This document shows, piece after piece, positions 6,998 to 15,400 of a stretch of 64,000 bases of DNA. The notes beneath the pieces are model-generated. The model ran no database searches. It worked only from the letters and a program-made list of their open reading frames with translations, and was not told the DNA's origin. This DNA is from Streptomyces humicola (GTDB taxonomy: Bacteria; Actinomycetota; Actinomycetes; Streptomycetales; Streptomycetaceae): positions 1 to 64,000 of the forward strand of contig NZ_JANFNG010000033.1 in assembly GCF_024436035.1 (NCBI RefSeq). The letters run 5' to 3'. How positions within the stretch are numbered: position 1 is the stretch's first letter; the number at the start of each line of letters is the position of its first letter. A program made the translations under genes and the position numbers.

Positions 6998-8761
6998 ATG
7001 ATCATTTTCGGGTCCCAGCGGACCGTCGCCCAGCGCCTGCGCCTGACGGCGAACCGGCGGCTCGGCGCGGGCAACTTCTTCTGGCACGCCTGGCAGACCG
7101 CGAACGACCGGGACAGGCCGATCCTGTTCCACCCCGATACCACCTCACCCACCTGGGACGAGGGCGAGCTGCCGGGCGTGTCCCTCAACGAGATGCGGAT
7201 CCGCGTCATCAGGTACGCGCACTGGTACCGCAGCCACGGAGTCGTGCCGTCGACCCATGTCGGAGTCTGCACGCGCAACGGCCTGTTCGGGCTGCTACAC
7301 CACATAGCGATCACCAGCCTCGGCGCGGTCGCCGTGCACTGCAACCCCAACATGCCCACGGATACGGCCGCCGAGTACTTCCGGCGCACCCGCACGACGA
7401 TCCTCGTCGCGGACCAGGACCGGCTGGCCGGCTGTGCCGAGGCCTGGTCCCAGTCGGGCGCCGCCTCGGGCAAGGCGATCCTGACCGAGGACATCGCCAC
7501 GCTCGAGGCGACCGCCCCGCGGCCGACCGGGCCGCTGCCGGGATTCCCGTACCGGCACCAGGGCGACGACCTGGTGATGATCTCGCACTCCTCCGGAACG
7601 ACCGGCCGGCCCAAGGCACCGGTCTTCACCCACGAGTCGTTCTTCAACGGCAAGCGGGAACGACTGTGGACCTTCCCGTCCCTGCGTTCCGACCGGATGC
7701 TCACTGCGCTGCCGCACAGTCACTCCGCGGGCATCAGCTATCTGAGCATGGCCGTGATGCTGGGCATCCCCACCCTCGTGCTGGACGCGACGGACGGTGC
7801 GTCGGTGGCCCGGGCGATCAACCGCTTCCGGCCCACCTTCGTCCTCGGATTCCCGCTCACCCTGGCGGAGACCGACGTCTCCCGCATCACCCCGTACGCA
7901 GCACAGGCCATCCACTCCTGGTACGGCATGGGGGACGCCTCCCATGAGCGGCACATCCGCCCGCTGACGTCACTGGGCACGCGGCGCCACAGGGGCCGCA
8001 GGCTCACCGGCTCCCAGTACATCGACGGCCTGGGCTCGTCCGAGATGGGGATGGTCCTGTTCAAGCAGGTGTTCACCCCCGAAAGCTCCGGCTACGGGCG
8101 GCTGATCGGCAGGCCGGTCAAGGCCGTGCGTGATGCCGCGGCCCTCGACGGGCAGGGCCGTCCGCTGCCGGACGGCGAAGCCGGGCTGCTCGGGGTCCGC
8201 ACGCCCAGCATCACTCCCGGGTACTGGGACGACCCGGCGCTGAGCCGGGATTCCGTCAGCAACGGCTATTTCCTGACCGGGGACGTCGTCCGGAGGGACG
8301 GCAACGGACTGTGGTACCACCTCGACAGGACCCCCGATGTGATCGGCACCGCCGACGGCCCGGTGTACAGCCTCCCGCTCGAAGAGGCCGTCCTGATGAC
8401 GACTCAGGCGCTCGACGCGGCGGTCGTCGCCGTGGACGATCCCGACAACGCGGGGACGTCGCTCCCCGCAGCCGTCGTCATGTTCGGCGACGAAGCGGCC
8501 AGCTCCCCGCAGGAGCTGCTGGACCGGTGCACTGCGGCGCTGCGCAACCGCGGGCTGGTGCCGCTCAGTGCCCTGGTCGTCGCCGCAGACCGCAACGAGC
8601 TTCCCGTCGGCCCCACCGGCAAGGTGCTCAAGCGACGGCTGCGCGAAGCGCACCGCGACATCCTGCGCCGGCCGGCGGAAGGGGCCGTCGCCCACCACCG
8701 CACGGCGCAGGCGCGGCCACCGGCACGGCCACAGCCGCAGCCACAGCCACAGGCCGAATAG
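6998..8761 (+). CDS. creM: CreM-like AMP-forming ligase, candidate aryl-amine diazotase
   Basis: This 587-residue acyl-adenylate-forming enzyme has A3 motif SHSSGTTGRPKAP, A5 IDGLGSSEMG, A7 FLTGDVVRRDG, A8 DRTPDVIGTADGP and A10 PTGKVLKRRL with the adenylation lysine Lys542. The A8 hinge is unusual, without the common glycine pair before the following strand. In cremeomycin biosynthesis the homologous CreM uses ATP and nitrite to diazotise an ortho-hydroxy aryl amine. The same role is likely here because nitrite-forming and 3,4-AHBA genes flank it. A plain carboxylate CoA- or AMP-ligase is the alternative. ATG 6998 has an AGAGAGG site 7 bp upstream. The last 25 residues are a low-complexity Pro/Gln tail. 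The gene ends 55 bp before the methyltransferase gene. Confidence 0.8.
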   Translation: MIIFGSQRTVAQRLRLTANRRLGAGNFFWHAWQTANDRDRPILFHPDTTSPTWDEGELPGVSLNEMRIRVIRYAHWYRSHGVVPSTHVGVCTRNGLFGLLHHIAITSLGAVAVHCNPNMPTDTAAEYFRRTRTTILVADQDRLAGCAEAWSQSGAASGKAILTEDIATLEATAPRPTGPLPGFPYRHQGDDLVMISHSSGTTGRPKAPVFTHESFFNGKRERLWTFPSLRSDRMLTALPHSHSAGISYLSMAVMLGIPTLVLDATDGASVARAINRFRPTFVLGFPLTLAETDVSRITPYAAQAIHSWYGMGDASHERHIRPLTSLGTRRHRGRRLTGSQYIDGLGSSEMGMVLFKQVFTPESSGYGRLIGRPVKAVRDAAALDGQGRPLPDGEAGLLGVRTPSITPGYWDDPALSRDSVSNGYFLTGDVVRRDGNGLWYHLDRTPDVIGTADGPVYSLPLEEAVLMTTQALDAAVVAVDDPDNAGTSLPAAVVMFGDEAASSPQELLDRCTAALRNRGLVPLSALVVAADRNELPVGPTGKVLKRRLREAHRDILRRPAEGAVAHHRTAQARPPARPQPQPQPQAE

Positions 8762-8816
8762 CCACCGGCCGCACAGCAGACACGCCACAACACCCCGACA
8801 CCGAAAGGCTCGACAC

Positions 8817-9890
8817 ATGGCCGGCAGGCATCCCGCACGCCGCGTGGTGGACATCCTCACCGGTGCCTGGCAGGCGCAGGCGCTCTACGCGGCCGCCGCA
8901 CTGGATCTTCCCGACCACATCACCGCCGGGAACACCACCGCCGCCCGACTGGCCGCCGTCACCGGATCCGACCAGGACGGCATCGAGCGTCTCATGCGGC
9001 TGCTGACCGCCATGGGCGTTGTCGACGGCACGCCCGGGGAGGGCTACCGGCTGACGGATGTCGGCACTCTGCTGCGCTCGGACGACGACCGGTCGATGCG
9101 CGACATGGCGGTGATCTACGGCGAGGAGTTCCACCGTGCCTGGGGCGAGGTGGTCCCCGCCGTACGCACCGGCACATCCGGATTCGAGCACGCCTTCGGC
9201 ACCCCGCTGCGCGGCTACCTGGAGCGGGAGCCGGGCGCGGCAGTGCGGTTCCAGCGGGCCATGAACGCCGGCAATGTGTTCTTCGCCGACGTGGTGAAGG
9301 CGTACGACTTCACCGCCTGCCGCACCGTCGTCGATGTGGCAGGGGGCAGCGGCATGCTGCTCTCCACCATCCTGCAGGCCCACCCGCACCTGCACGGGCT
9401 GCTCTTCGACCTCCCGCACGTGATACCCGTGGCGGAGGAGCACCTCTCCCGGACGCTGGGGCCCGGCCGCTGCCGCACCGTCGGAGGGGACGCCTTCCGC
9501 GCCGTTCCGCCGGGAGCCGACGCGTATCTGCTCTCCCGTGTGCTGCAGGACTGGGACGACGCCAGGTGTACACAGCTGCTCTCCACCGTCCGCGCGGCGA
9601 TGCCCGACACGGCCCGGCTGCTGATCCTCGAGCGGGTCATCCCCACCGCCGGCTCCACCGCCGACTCCACCGACGGCGAGGGGGTCCTGGCCCTGCTGTG
9701 GGATCTGCACCTCCTCATGGCGGCCGGCGGCAGAGAACGCACCCTCGACGGTTACCGGACCCTCCTGGACGGGGCCGGACTGCGGCTGGAATCCGTCGTC
9801 CCGCTGGCCCTCGAAACCAGCCTGCTGATCGCGGCGCCGGCGCAGGACCGCCCGGTCGCCCCGCAGACGCGCGAACACAAGGAAGCGTGA
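8817..9890 (+). CDS. SAM-dependent O-methyltransferase
   Basis: This 357-residue class I methyltransferase is of the acetylserotonin/plant-type O-methyltransferase family. An N-terminal winged-helix dimerisation domain (about 1-100) precedes a Rossmann domain with the SAM loop VVDVAGGSGM (about 163-172) and the following acidic strand LLFDLPHV. Members methylate phenolic hydroxyls. Cremeomycin carries a methoxy group installed by such an enzyme, so ring O-methylation of a hydroxylated aminobenzoate or diazoquinone is likely. ATG 8817 is preceded by GAAAGG. The stop overlaps the next ATG (TGATG at 9888-9892), so it is coupled to the flavoprotein. It is the only obvious SAM user in the cluster served by the metK cassette. 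Confidence 0.88.
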   Translation: MAGRHPARRVVDILTGAWQAQALYAAAALDLPDHITAGNTTAARLAAVTGSDQDGIERLMRLLTAMGVVDGTPGEGYRLTDVGTLLRSDDDRSMRDMAVIYGEEFHRAWGEVVPAVRTGTSGFEHAFGTPLRGYLEREPGAAVRFQRAMNAGNVFFADVVKAYDFTACRTVVDVAGGSGMLLSTILQAHPHLHGLLFDLPHVIPVAEEHLSRTLGPGRCRTVGGDAFRAVPPGADAYLLSRVLQDWDDARCTQLLSTVRAAMPDTARLLILERVIPTAGSTADSTDGEGVLALLWDLHLLMAAGGRERTLDGYRTLLDGAGLRLESVVPLALETSLLIAAPAQDRPVAPQTREHKEA

Positions 9891-11728
9891 TGAACTCATC
9901 CCGTCGACCGACCCCGGCCGACCGGCACACACCCGTTCTGATCGTGGGCGGCGGGGGGTCCGGGCTCACCGCCTCCCTCGTCCTGTCCGACCTCGGCATC
10001 GGCTCGCTGCTCGTCGAACGACACCCCAGCACGTCGGTGCAGCCCAAGGCGCACATCCTCAACGCCCGCACGATGGAGATATTCGCCCACCACAAGGTGG
10101 CCGACGACATCTACCGCGAAGGAGCTCCGCAGGAGAACTGCGGTGCCATGGTGTGGCTCTCCAGCCTCGGCGGCGACGAGCCCTACGACCGCAAGGTGCT
10201 GCACCGGGCCGACGCGTACGGCGGTGGAGCACTGGCCGGCCGTTACGCGCAGGCATCCGCCTACCGGCACGCCAATCTCGGCCAGCGGTGGCTCGAACCC
10301 CTGCTGCGCCGCCACGCCGAGGAACGCGCCCCGGGCAGCCTGCTCTTCCACCACGAACTGACGGACCTCACCGAGGACGACGACGGAGTGACGGCCACGG
10401 TGCTGGACCGCACCTGCGGCCGGAGCTTCCAGGTGCGTGCGGCGTACGTCATCGCCGCCGACGGCGGCAAGACCGTCGGCCGGCTGCGGTCCATCCCCAT
10501 GCTCGGCACGCCGACGTTCATGGAGTGGATCAACCTCCATGTGCGGGCCGACTTCTCGCCGTTCATCCCCTACGACGACGCCGTCGTCAACCGCGTCTCC
10601 AGCCTGTCGGAGGACGGAACCCTGGAGCACTGCGGCGTGGTGCCCATGGGACCGCGCAACTGGGGCCGCTTCTCCGAGGAGTGGACCTTGATGTTCTCCA
10701 GGCCGCCCGGCGACCGCGACGCGGCCGGGCTCGACGACGAGACCATCGTCAAGATGGTGCGCCGCACGCTGAAGCTCTCCGACGACCACGCCATGGAGGT
10801 GCAGAGCATCAGCCGCTGGCCCGTGGAGGGAACGGTCGCCGAGCGGTTCCGCTCCGGCCGCGTCTTCCTCGTCGGGGACGCCGCACACCGCCATCCGCCC
10901 TCCGGTGCCCTCGGTCTGAACACCGGTGTCCAGGATGCGCACAATCTCGCCTGGAAGCTCGCCTACGTCATCGACGGCCTGGCGGGCCCGTGCCTGCTCG
11001 ACAGCTATGAGGCCGAGCGTCGCCCGGTGGCGCAACGCGTCGTGGAGCGTGCCCTTTTCTCGCTCTTCAACCAGATCGCCTTCACCTCGGGGACTGCAGT
11101 GGTGCCGGGCGCACGGCCGGAGTGGAACCGCGCCCAGATGACGGCGCTGTTCTCCGACACCCCGGACGGTGAGACCAGGCGAGCCGTCCTGCGCGAGTAC
11201 TTCGACACCAACCGGATCACCACGGCCCACCTCGGCCTCGAGATGGGATACGACTACGCCGATGCGGGCTTCGTCGGCGACGACCGGACCGCGCGCCCCC
11301 AGCCGGACCCGCTCGGTCTCACGCTGGTGCAGTCCGCCCGGCCGGGCTCCCGGCTGCCGCACTCCTGGCTGCGCCATGGCCAACAACGCCTCTCCACACA
11401 CCAGTTGCAGGCTGCTGCGGGATCGTTCCTGCTGGTGGCGGGCGCGGGCGGCGCCGCCTGGCTGTCGGCCGCGAGGAAGCTGTCGGAGGCGCGCGGCGTC
11501 CCCGTCACAGCCCACGCCGTCGGGGCCGACGGCGGCCCGGTCGACGCCGACGGCACCTGGACGCGGCTGCGCGGCCACGACGAGGACGGCGCGGTGCTGG
11601 TCCGCCCGGACGGCTATGTGGCCATGCGCTGGCTGTCGGGATGCGCGCAGCCTGCCGATGCTCTCGACGCGGCGCTCGACGCCGCTCTCGCCCGCGAGCC
11701 GGGAGGGAGTGCGCCGACGGATGAGTGA
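9890..11728 (+). CDS. FAD-dependent aromatic monooxygenase (CreL candidate)
   Basis: This 612-residue PHBH-superfamily flavoprotein has intact motifs: GGGGSG at residues 20-25, AADGGKTVG as the DG motif, and GDAAHRHPPSGALG followed by LNTGVQDAHNL as the GD motif. It also carries a C-terminal thioredoxin-fold tail of the phenol-hydroxylase subgroup. It is more distant from the other two cluster flavoproteins than they are from each other, so it is a separate lineage. In the cremeomycin pathway a flavin enzyme (CreL) hydroxylates 3,4-AHBA at C2, and this gene is the best candidate by neighbourhood. It overlaps the methyltransferase stop by one base and the next gene by 8 bp. The substrate is inferred. 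Confidence 0.85.
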   Translation: MNSSRRPTPADRHTPVLIVGGGGSGLTASLVLSDLGIGSLLVERHPSTSVQPKAHILNARTMEIFAHHKVADDIYREGAPQENCGAMVWLSSLGGDEPYDRKVLHRADAYGGGALAGRYAQASAYRHANLGQRWLEPLLRRHAEERAPGSLLFHHELTDLTEDDDGVTATVLDRTCGRSFQVRAAYVIAADGGKTVGRLRSIPMLGTPTFMEWINLHVRADFSPFIPYDDAVVNRVSSLSEDGTLEHCGVVPMGPRNWGRFSEEWTLMFSRPPGDRDAAGLDDETIVKMVRRTLKLSDDHAMEVQSISRWPVEGTVAERFRSGRVFLVGDAAHRHPPSGALGLNTGVQDAHNLAWKLAYVIDGLAGPCLLDSYEAERRPVAQRVVERALFSLFNQIAFTSGTAVVPGARPEWNRAQMTALFSDTPDGETRRAVLREYFDTNRITTAHLGLEMGYDYADAGFVGDDRTARPQPDPLGLTLVQSARPGSRLPHSWLRHGQQRLSTHQLQAAAGSFLLVAGAGGAAWLSAARKLSEARGVPVTAHAVGADGGPVDADGTWTRLRGHDEDGAVLVRPDGYVAMRWLSGCAQPADALDAALDAALAREPGGSAPTDE

Positions 11729-13424
11729 CTCCCCCGACTCTCTGCACACGCCGGTGGCCGTCGTCGGAGGCGACCCGGCCGGCCTGATGCTCGCCCTCTT
11801 CCTGGACCACCATGGCGTGCCCAGCGTGGTCTTCGACGTCTGCGACCCCGACGGCGCCCCTCGGAACCCGCCGTGCGCCACCACGCAGAACGCGCGGACG
11901 ATGGAGCACTACCGGCGCCTGGGCGTCTCCGCCTCGATACGCCGTCTCGGCCTGCCCTGCGAACACCCCACCGACATCGCGTTCTTCACCCGGTACAACG
12001 GCCACGAACTGTCGCGCCTGCCGTTGCCCGGCACCACGCAGCGGCTGCGCCGGGTCGCCGCGGCGCCCCGCACGGACCAGCTGCCCGAGCCGGCCCACCG
12101 CGTCGACGACACGCGCGCCCGCGCGTTTCTGCACGACCATGTCCGCACCCGGCCGAACATCACGGTGATGTCCGGACGAACGGTCACCGGCGTGGAGCAG
12201 GACGCGGACCGGGTGCGGGTACGGGCCGAGCGCCCGGGCCACGCCCGTGAGGAGTGGACGGCCCGCTACGCAGTGGTGAGCGACGCCGGACGGGACCTCG
12301 TGCACCACACTCTCGGCATCCGCTACGAACGGCCCGGCCCGCTCGACCGGAACAGCCGCGGGTACGGAGTGACCACGGCGCACCTGCGCCTGCCCGGCTT
12401 CCACCGGGACGTGCTCGCCGGAGCGCCTGCATGGAGCCACTGGGTGCTGAACGCGGAACTCGTCGCGCAGCTCGTCGCGCTGGGCGGTGCGGATGAGTTC
12501 CTGTTCCGGGTGGCCGGCCCGGCGGACGCCGGCCCGCTTGGAGAGGGCCGGCTCACCGACGTGGTCCGGCGGGCCGCGGGAACCGCCCTGCCCGTCGAGA
12601 TCCTCGGCCCGTGCTCCTGGACTCCCGCCGCGGCTTACGTGGCGGAACGGTTCATAAGGGGAAGGATCTTCCTTATGGGGGATTCCGCCCATCCGGCGGG
12701 CCTCTATGGCGACTTCATGATGAACGCGGGCGTCGACGACGCCGCCAACCTCGCCTGGAAGCTCGCCGCTGTGCTGCAGGGCTGGGGCGGACCGCAGTTG
12801 CTTGCAAGCTACGAGGCAGAACGGCGGCCTGCCGCCGTGCGCGCCCTCGCCGCCGCACGCGAACTCGACGCCGAACTGAACGCAATCACCCGCCCGGCGG
12901 CCCTGGAGGCGTGCACTGCCGAGGGGGAAGCCGTCCGTGACCGCACGGGGGCGCTGCTGCGCGGATTCGGCGAGCACACCCACGCCGTCGGCATCCAACT
13001 CGGCACCCGCTATGACGATTCACCGGTCGTCGCCTCTCAGGCGCAACCGCCCGGTGACTCCTGGGGTACCTACGTTCCCACGAGCGTTGCGGGCGGCCGT
13101 GCCCCGCACTTGTGGCTGGACGACTGGCACGGCCGGGGCAGTTCTCTGTTCGACAGGTTCGGCCCCTGCTGTAGCCTGCTGCGCCTGGGGCCCGAGCCGC
13201 CCAGCGGGAAGCCGCTGCAGGCCGCTGCCCAGGCGAGCGGCATGCCGTTGACCGTGCTGGACGTCGACGGCGACGCCGCCCGCGACCTGTACGAGCGGGA
13301 CCTGGTGCTGATCCGCCCCGACCAGCATGTGGCGTGGCGGGGGAACCGGTGGCCGACGGACCCGGGCGACCTGGTCGCGCTGGTGACCGGAGCGGGACAG
13401 CAGTGGCCGGGGAGGCGGGTATGA
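11721..13424 (+). CDS. Degenerate PHBH-type flavoprotein, probable pseudoenzyme
   Basis: This 567-residue protein is a full-length paralogue of the hydroxylase at 2190-3851, sharing for example NARTMEHYRRLG, FFTRYNGHELSRLP and the whole C-terminal thioredoxin-like tail. Its cofactor motifs are broken. The Rossmann loop reads GGDPAG instead of GGGPVG (Asp18 for Gly), the DG motif reads VVSDAG instead of VGCDGG, and the GD-motif loop reads HPAGLYGDFMMNAG instead of HLFTPTGGFGMNTG. The arginine after the second strand (HPRGN) is replaced by a cysteine-containing segment. The frame is open throughout with normal codon use and tight overlaps to both neighbours, so it is maintained rather than a dead gene. 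It may be a structural partner or chaperone of the active paralogue, or use a modified cofactor mode. Confidence 0.82.
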   Translation: MSDSPDSLHTPVAVVGGDPAGLMLALFLDHHGVPSVVFDVCDPDGAPRNPPCATTQNARTMEHYRRLGVSASIRRLGLPCEHPTDIAFFTRYNGHELSRLPLPGTTQRLRRVAAAPRTDQLPEPAHRVDDTRARAFLHDHVRTRPNITVMSGRTVTGVEQDADRVRVRAERPGHAREEWTARYAVVSDAGRDLVHHTLGIRYERPGPLDRNSRGYGVTTAHLRLPGFHRDVLAGAPAWSHWVLNAELVAQLVALGGADEFLFRVAGPADAGPLGEGRLTDVVRRAAGTALPVEILGPCSWTPAAAYVAERFIRGRIFLMGDSAHPAGLYGDFMMNAGVDDAANLAWKLAAVLQGWGGPQLLASYEAERRPAAVRALAAARELDAELNAITRPAALEACTAEGEAVRDRTGALLRGFGEHTHAVGIQLGTRYDDSPVVASQAQPPGDSWGTYVPTSVAGGRAPHLWLDDWHGRGSSLFDRFGPCCSLLRLGPEPPSGKPLQAAAQASGMPLTVLDVDGDAARDLYERDLVLIRPDQHVAWRGNRWPTDPGDLVALVTGAGQQWPGRRV

Positions 13425-15400
13425 GCGCAAGCGGTCTCGAGGTCTGCATCGTAGGGGCAGGCCCGCGCGGACTGTCGGTGCTGGAACGACTCTGCGCCAA
13501 CGAGCGCACCCATGCCTCGCATTCGTCCCTCGTCATCCACGTCGTCGACCCGTTTCCTCCGGGCCCGGGCCGGGTCTGGCGCACCACCCAGTCCGGTCTG
13601 CTGCTGATGAACACGGTGGCCTCTCAGGTCTCCGTCTTCACCGACGACAGCGTGGAGATGGACGGTCCTGTCGAGCCGGGTCCCAGCCTCTACGAGTGGG
13701 CCGAGTCCGTGGTCCGGTCCGGTGGTCCGGACCGGTACGACGACAGGACCCTCGCCGAGGCCCGCGACCTCACCCCGGATGCGTACCCGACCCGCGCCTT
13801 CTACGGTCACTATCTGGCCGACGCCTACCGGCGGGTCAAACAGAAGGCGCCCTCGCACTGCACCATCCGGGAACACCGCACGCGGGCGGTTGCACTGCAC
13901 GACGCCGGCGGCGTCCCCGGCGGCCCGCAGACCCTCGTCCTCGCGGACGGAACCCGGCTCACCGGCCTGGACGCGATCGTCCTCGCCCAGGGGCACCTGC
14001 CGGCCCGCCCGACCGCGCAGGAGCAGGAATGGGCCCGCACCGCCGCTGCGTGCGGGCTGACCTACGTACTGCCCGCCAACCCCGCCGACCTTGACCTGAC
14101 CGCCGTGAAGCCGGGCCGGACGGTGCTGATGCGCGGGCTCGGCCTGAACTTCTTCGACCACATGGCACTGCTCACCCGGGGCCGCGGCGGTTCGTTCGAA
14201 CGGCACGGCGACCGGCTGGTCTACCACCCCTGCGGGCAGGAGCCGCGCATCTGGGCCGGTTCCCGGCGCGGAATCCCCTACCACGCGCGGGGCGAGAACG
14301 AGAAGGGCGCCCACGGCCGCTACATCCCGCGCCTCCTGACGCCGGAGATGATCGGCCGGCTGCGGAGCCGGGCCGTGGACGCCGAGCGCGTCCACTTCGG
14401 CACCGACCTGTGGCCGCTGATAGCCAAGGAGGTCGAGAGCGTCTACTACGAGACGCTCCTCGCCGCACGGAGGCAGGAACACCAGGCACCGCGCTTTGCG
14501 CGCCGCTACCTTGCGGCCGGCGACGGCGAGGCCGAACACCGCGTGCTGGACGACTTCGCGATCGCCGCGTCCGAACGGTGGGACTGGGAGGCCGTCGCCC
14601 GGCCAATCGGACGACGGCGCTTCGCCGACCGCGACAGCTTCCGCGGCTGGCTGCTCGACCATCTGGCACGGGACGTGCACGAGGCAAGGGCCGGCAACCT
14701 CAGCGGGCCTCTCAAGGCTGCCCTGGACGTCCTGCGCGACCTGCGCAACGAGATACGGCTCGCCGTCGACCACGGCGGTCTCGAAGGCAACTCCTACCGC
14801 GACGACCTGCAGGGCTGGTACACACCGCTCAACGCCTACCTGTCCATCGGCCCTCCCGCCTCCCGTATCGAGGAACTGCGCGCCCTCATCGAGGCGAACG
14901 TGGTGGACATCATCGGCCCGGACCTGGAGATCGGCATCGACACCGGCGACCGCCCGGCGTTCGTGGCCGTCTCCAAGGCGGTCGACGCCGAACCCGTCCG
15001 GGCCGAGGTCCTCATCGAGGCCCGGCTGCCCGAGCCCGACCTCAGGCGCACCGGCGACGCCCTGCTGCGCCAGTTGATGATGAGCGGCCAGGCAGTCCCG
15101 TACCGCCTCGAAGGCAGCTGCGGCACCACCTACGAGACCGGCGGTCTGGCGATCACCGAGCGCCCCTACCGGACGGTGGACGCCCACGACCGCGTCCATC
15201 CGCGCCGCTTCGCCTACGGCGTCCCCACGGAAGCCGTGCACTGGGTGACGGCGGCCGGCATACGGCCCGGCGTGAACTCGGTGACGCTCGGGGACTCCGA
15301 CGCCATCGCCCGCGCGGTACTGTCCCTGGCTCCCGCACCGACTGCCCCTGCCACTTCCACGGGCCGGCATGGCTCCGCACTGGTGGAGATGACGACATGA
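13421..15400 (+). CDS. creE: CreE-like flavin N-oxygenase (aspartate to nitrosuccinate)
   Basis: This 659-residue protein is an FAD/NAD(P)-binding protein of the large NAD_binding_9 type. The N-terminal FAD site is VGAGPRG (residues 11-17), and a second nucleotide loop is visible as RGLGLNFFD (about residue 232). A long C-terminal part includes the arginine-rich GSRRGIPYHARGENEKG region. CreE/FzmM-type members oxidise the amine of L-aspartate through three rounds to nitrosuccinate with NADPH and oxygen. Identification relies on overall family appearance plus the directly coupled lyase gene (ATGA overlap at 15397). It also starts in an ATGA overlap with the degenerate flavoprotein. An ornithine-type N-hydroxylase is less likely, since no siderophore genes are near. 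Confidence 0.83.
   Translation: MSASGLEVCIVGAGPRGLSVLERLCANERTHASHSSLVIHVVDPFPPGPGRVWRTTQSGLLLMNTVASQVSVFTDDSVEMDGPVEPGPSLYEWAESVVRSGGPDRYDDRTLAEARDLTPDAYPTRAFYGHYLADAYRRVKQKAPSHCTIREHRTRAVALHDAGGVPGGPQTLVLADGTRLTGLDAIVLAQGHLPARPTAQEQEWARTAAACGLTYVLPANPADLDLTAVKPGRTVLMRGLGLNFFDHMALLTRGRGGSFERHGDRLVYHPCGQEPRIWAGSRRGIPYHARGENEKGAHGRYIPRLLTPEMIGRLRSRAVDAERVHFGTDLWPLIAKEVESVYYETLLAARRQEHQAPRFARRYLAAGDGEAEHRVLDDFAIAASERWDWEAVARPIGRRRFADRDSFRGWLLDHLARDVHEARAGNLSGPLKAALDVLRDLRNEIRLAVDHGGLEGNSYRDDLQGWYTPLNAYLSIGPPASRIEELRALIEANVVDIIGPDLEIGIDTGDRPAFVAVSKAVDAEPVRAEVLIEARLPEPDLRRTGDALLRQLMMSGQAVPYRLEGSCGTTYETGGLAITERPYRTVDAHDRVHPRRFAYGVPTEAVHWVTAAGIRPGVNSVTLGDSDAIARAVLSLAPAPTAPATSTGRHGSALVEMTT

Noticed and set aside
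8700-8760. Short CAGCCG/CAGCCA repeats
   Set aside because: They encode the Pro/Gln tail of the ligase and need no separate element.
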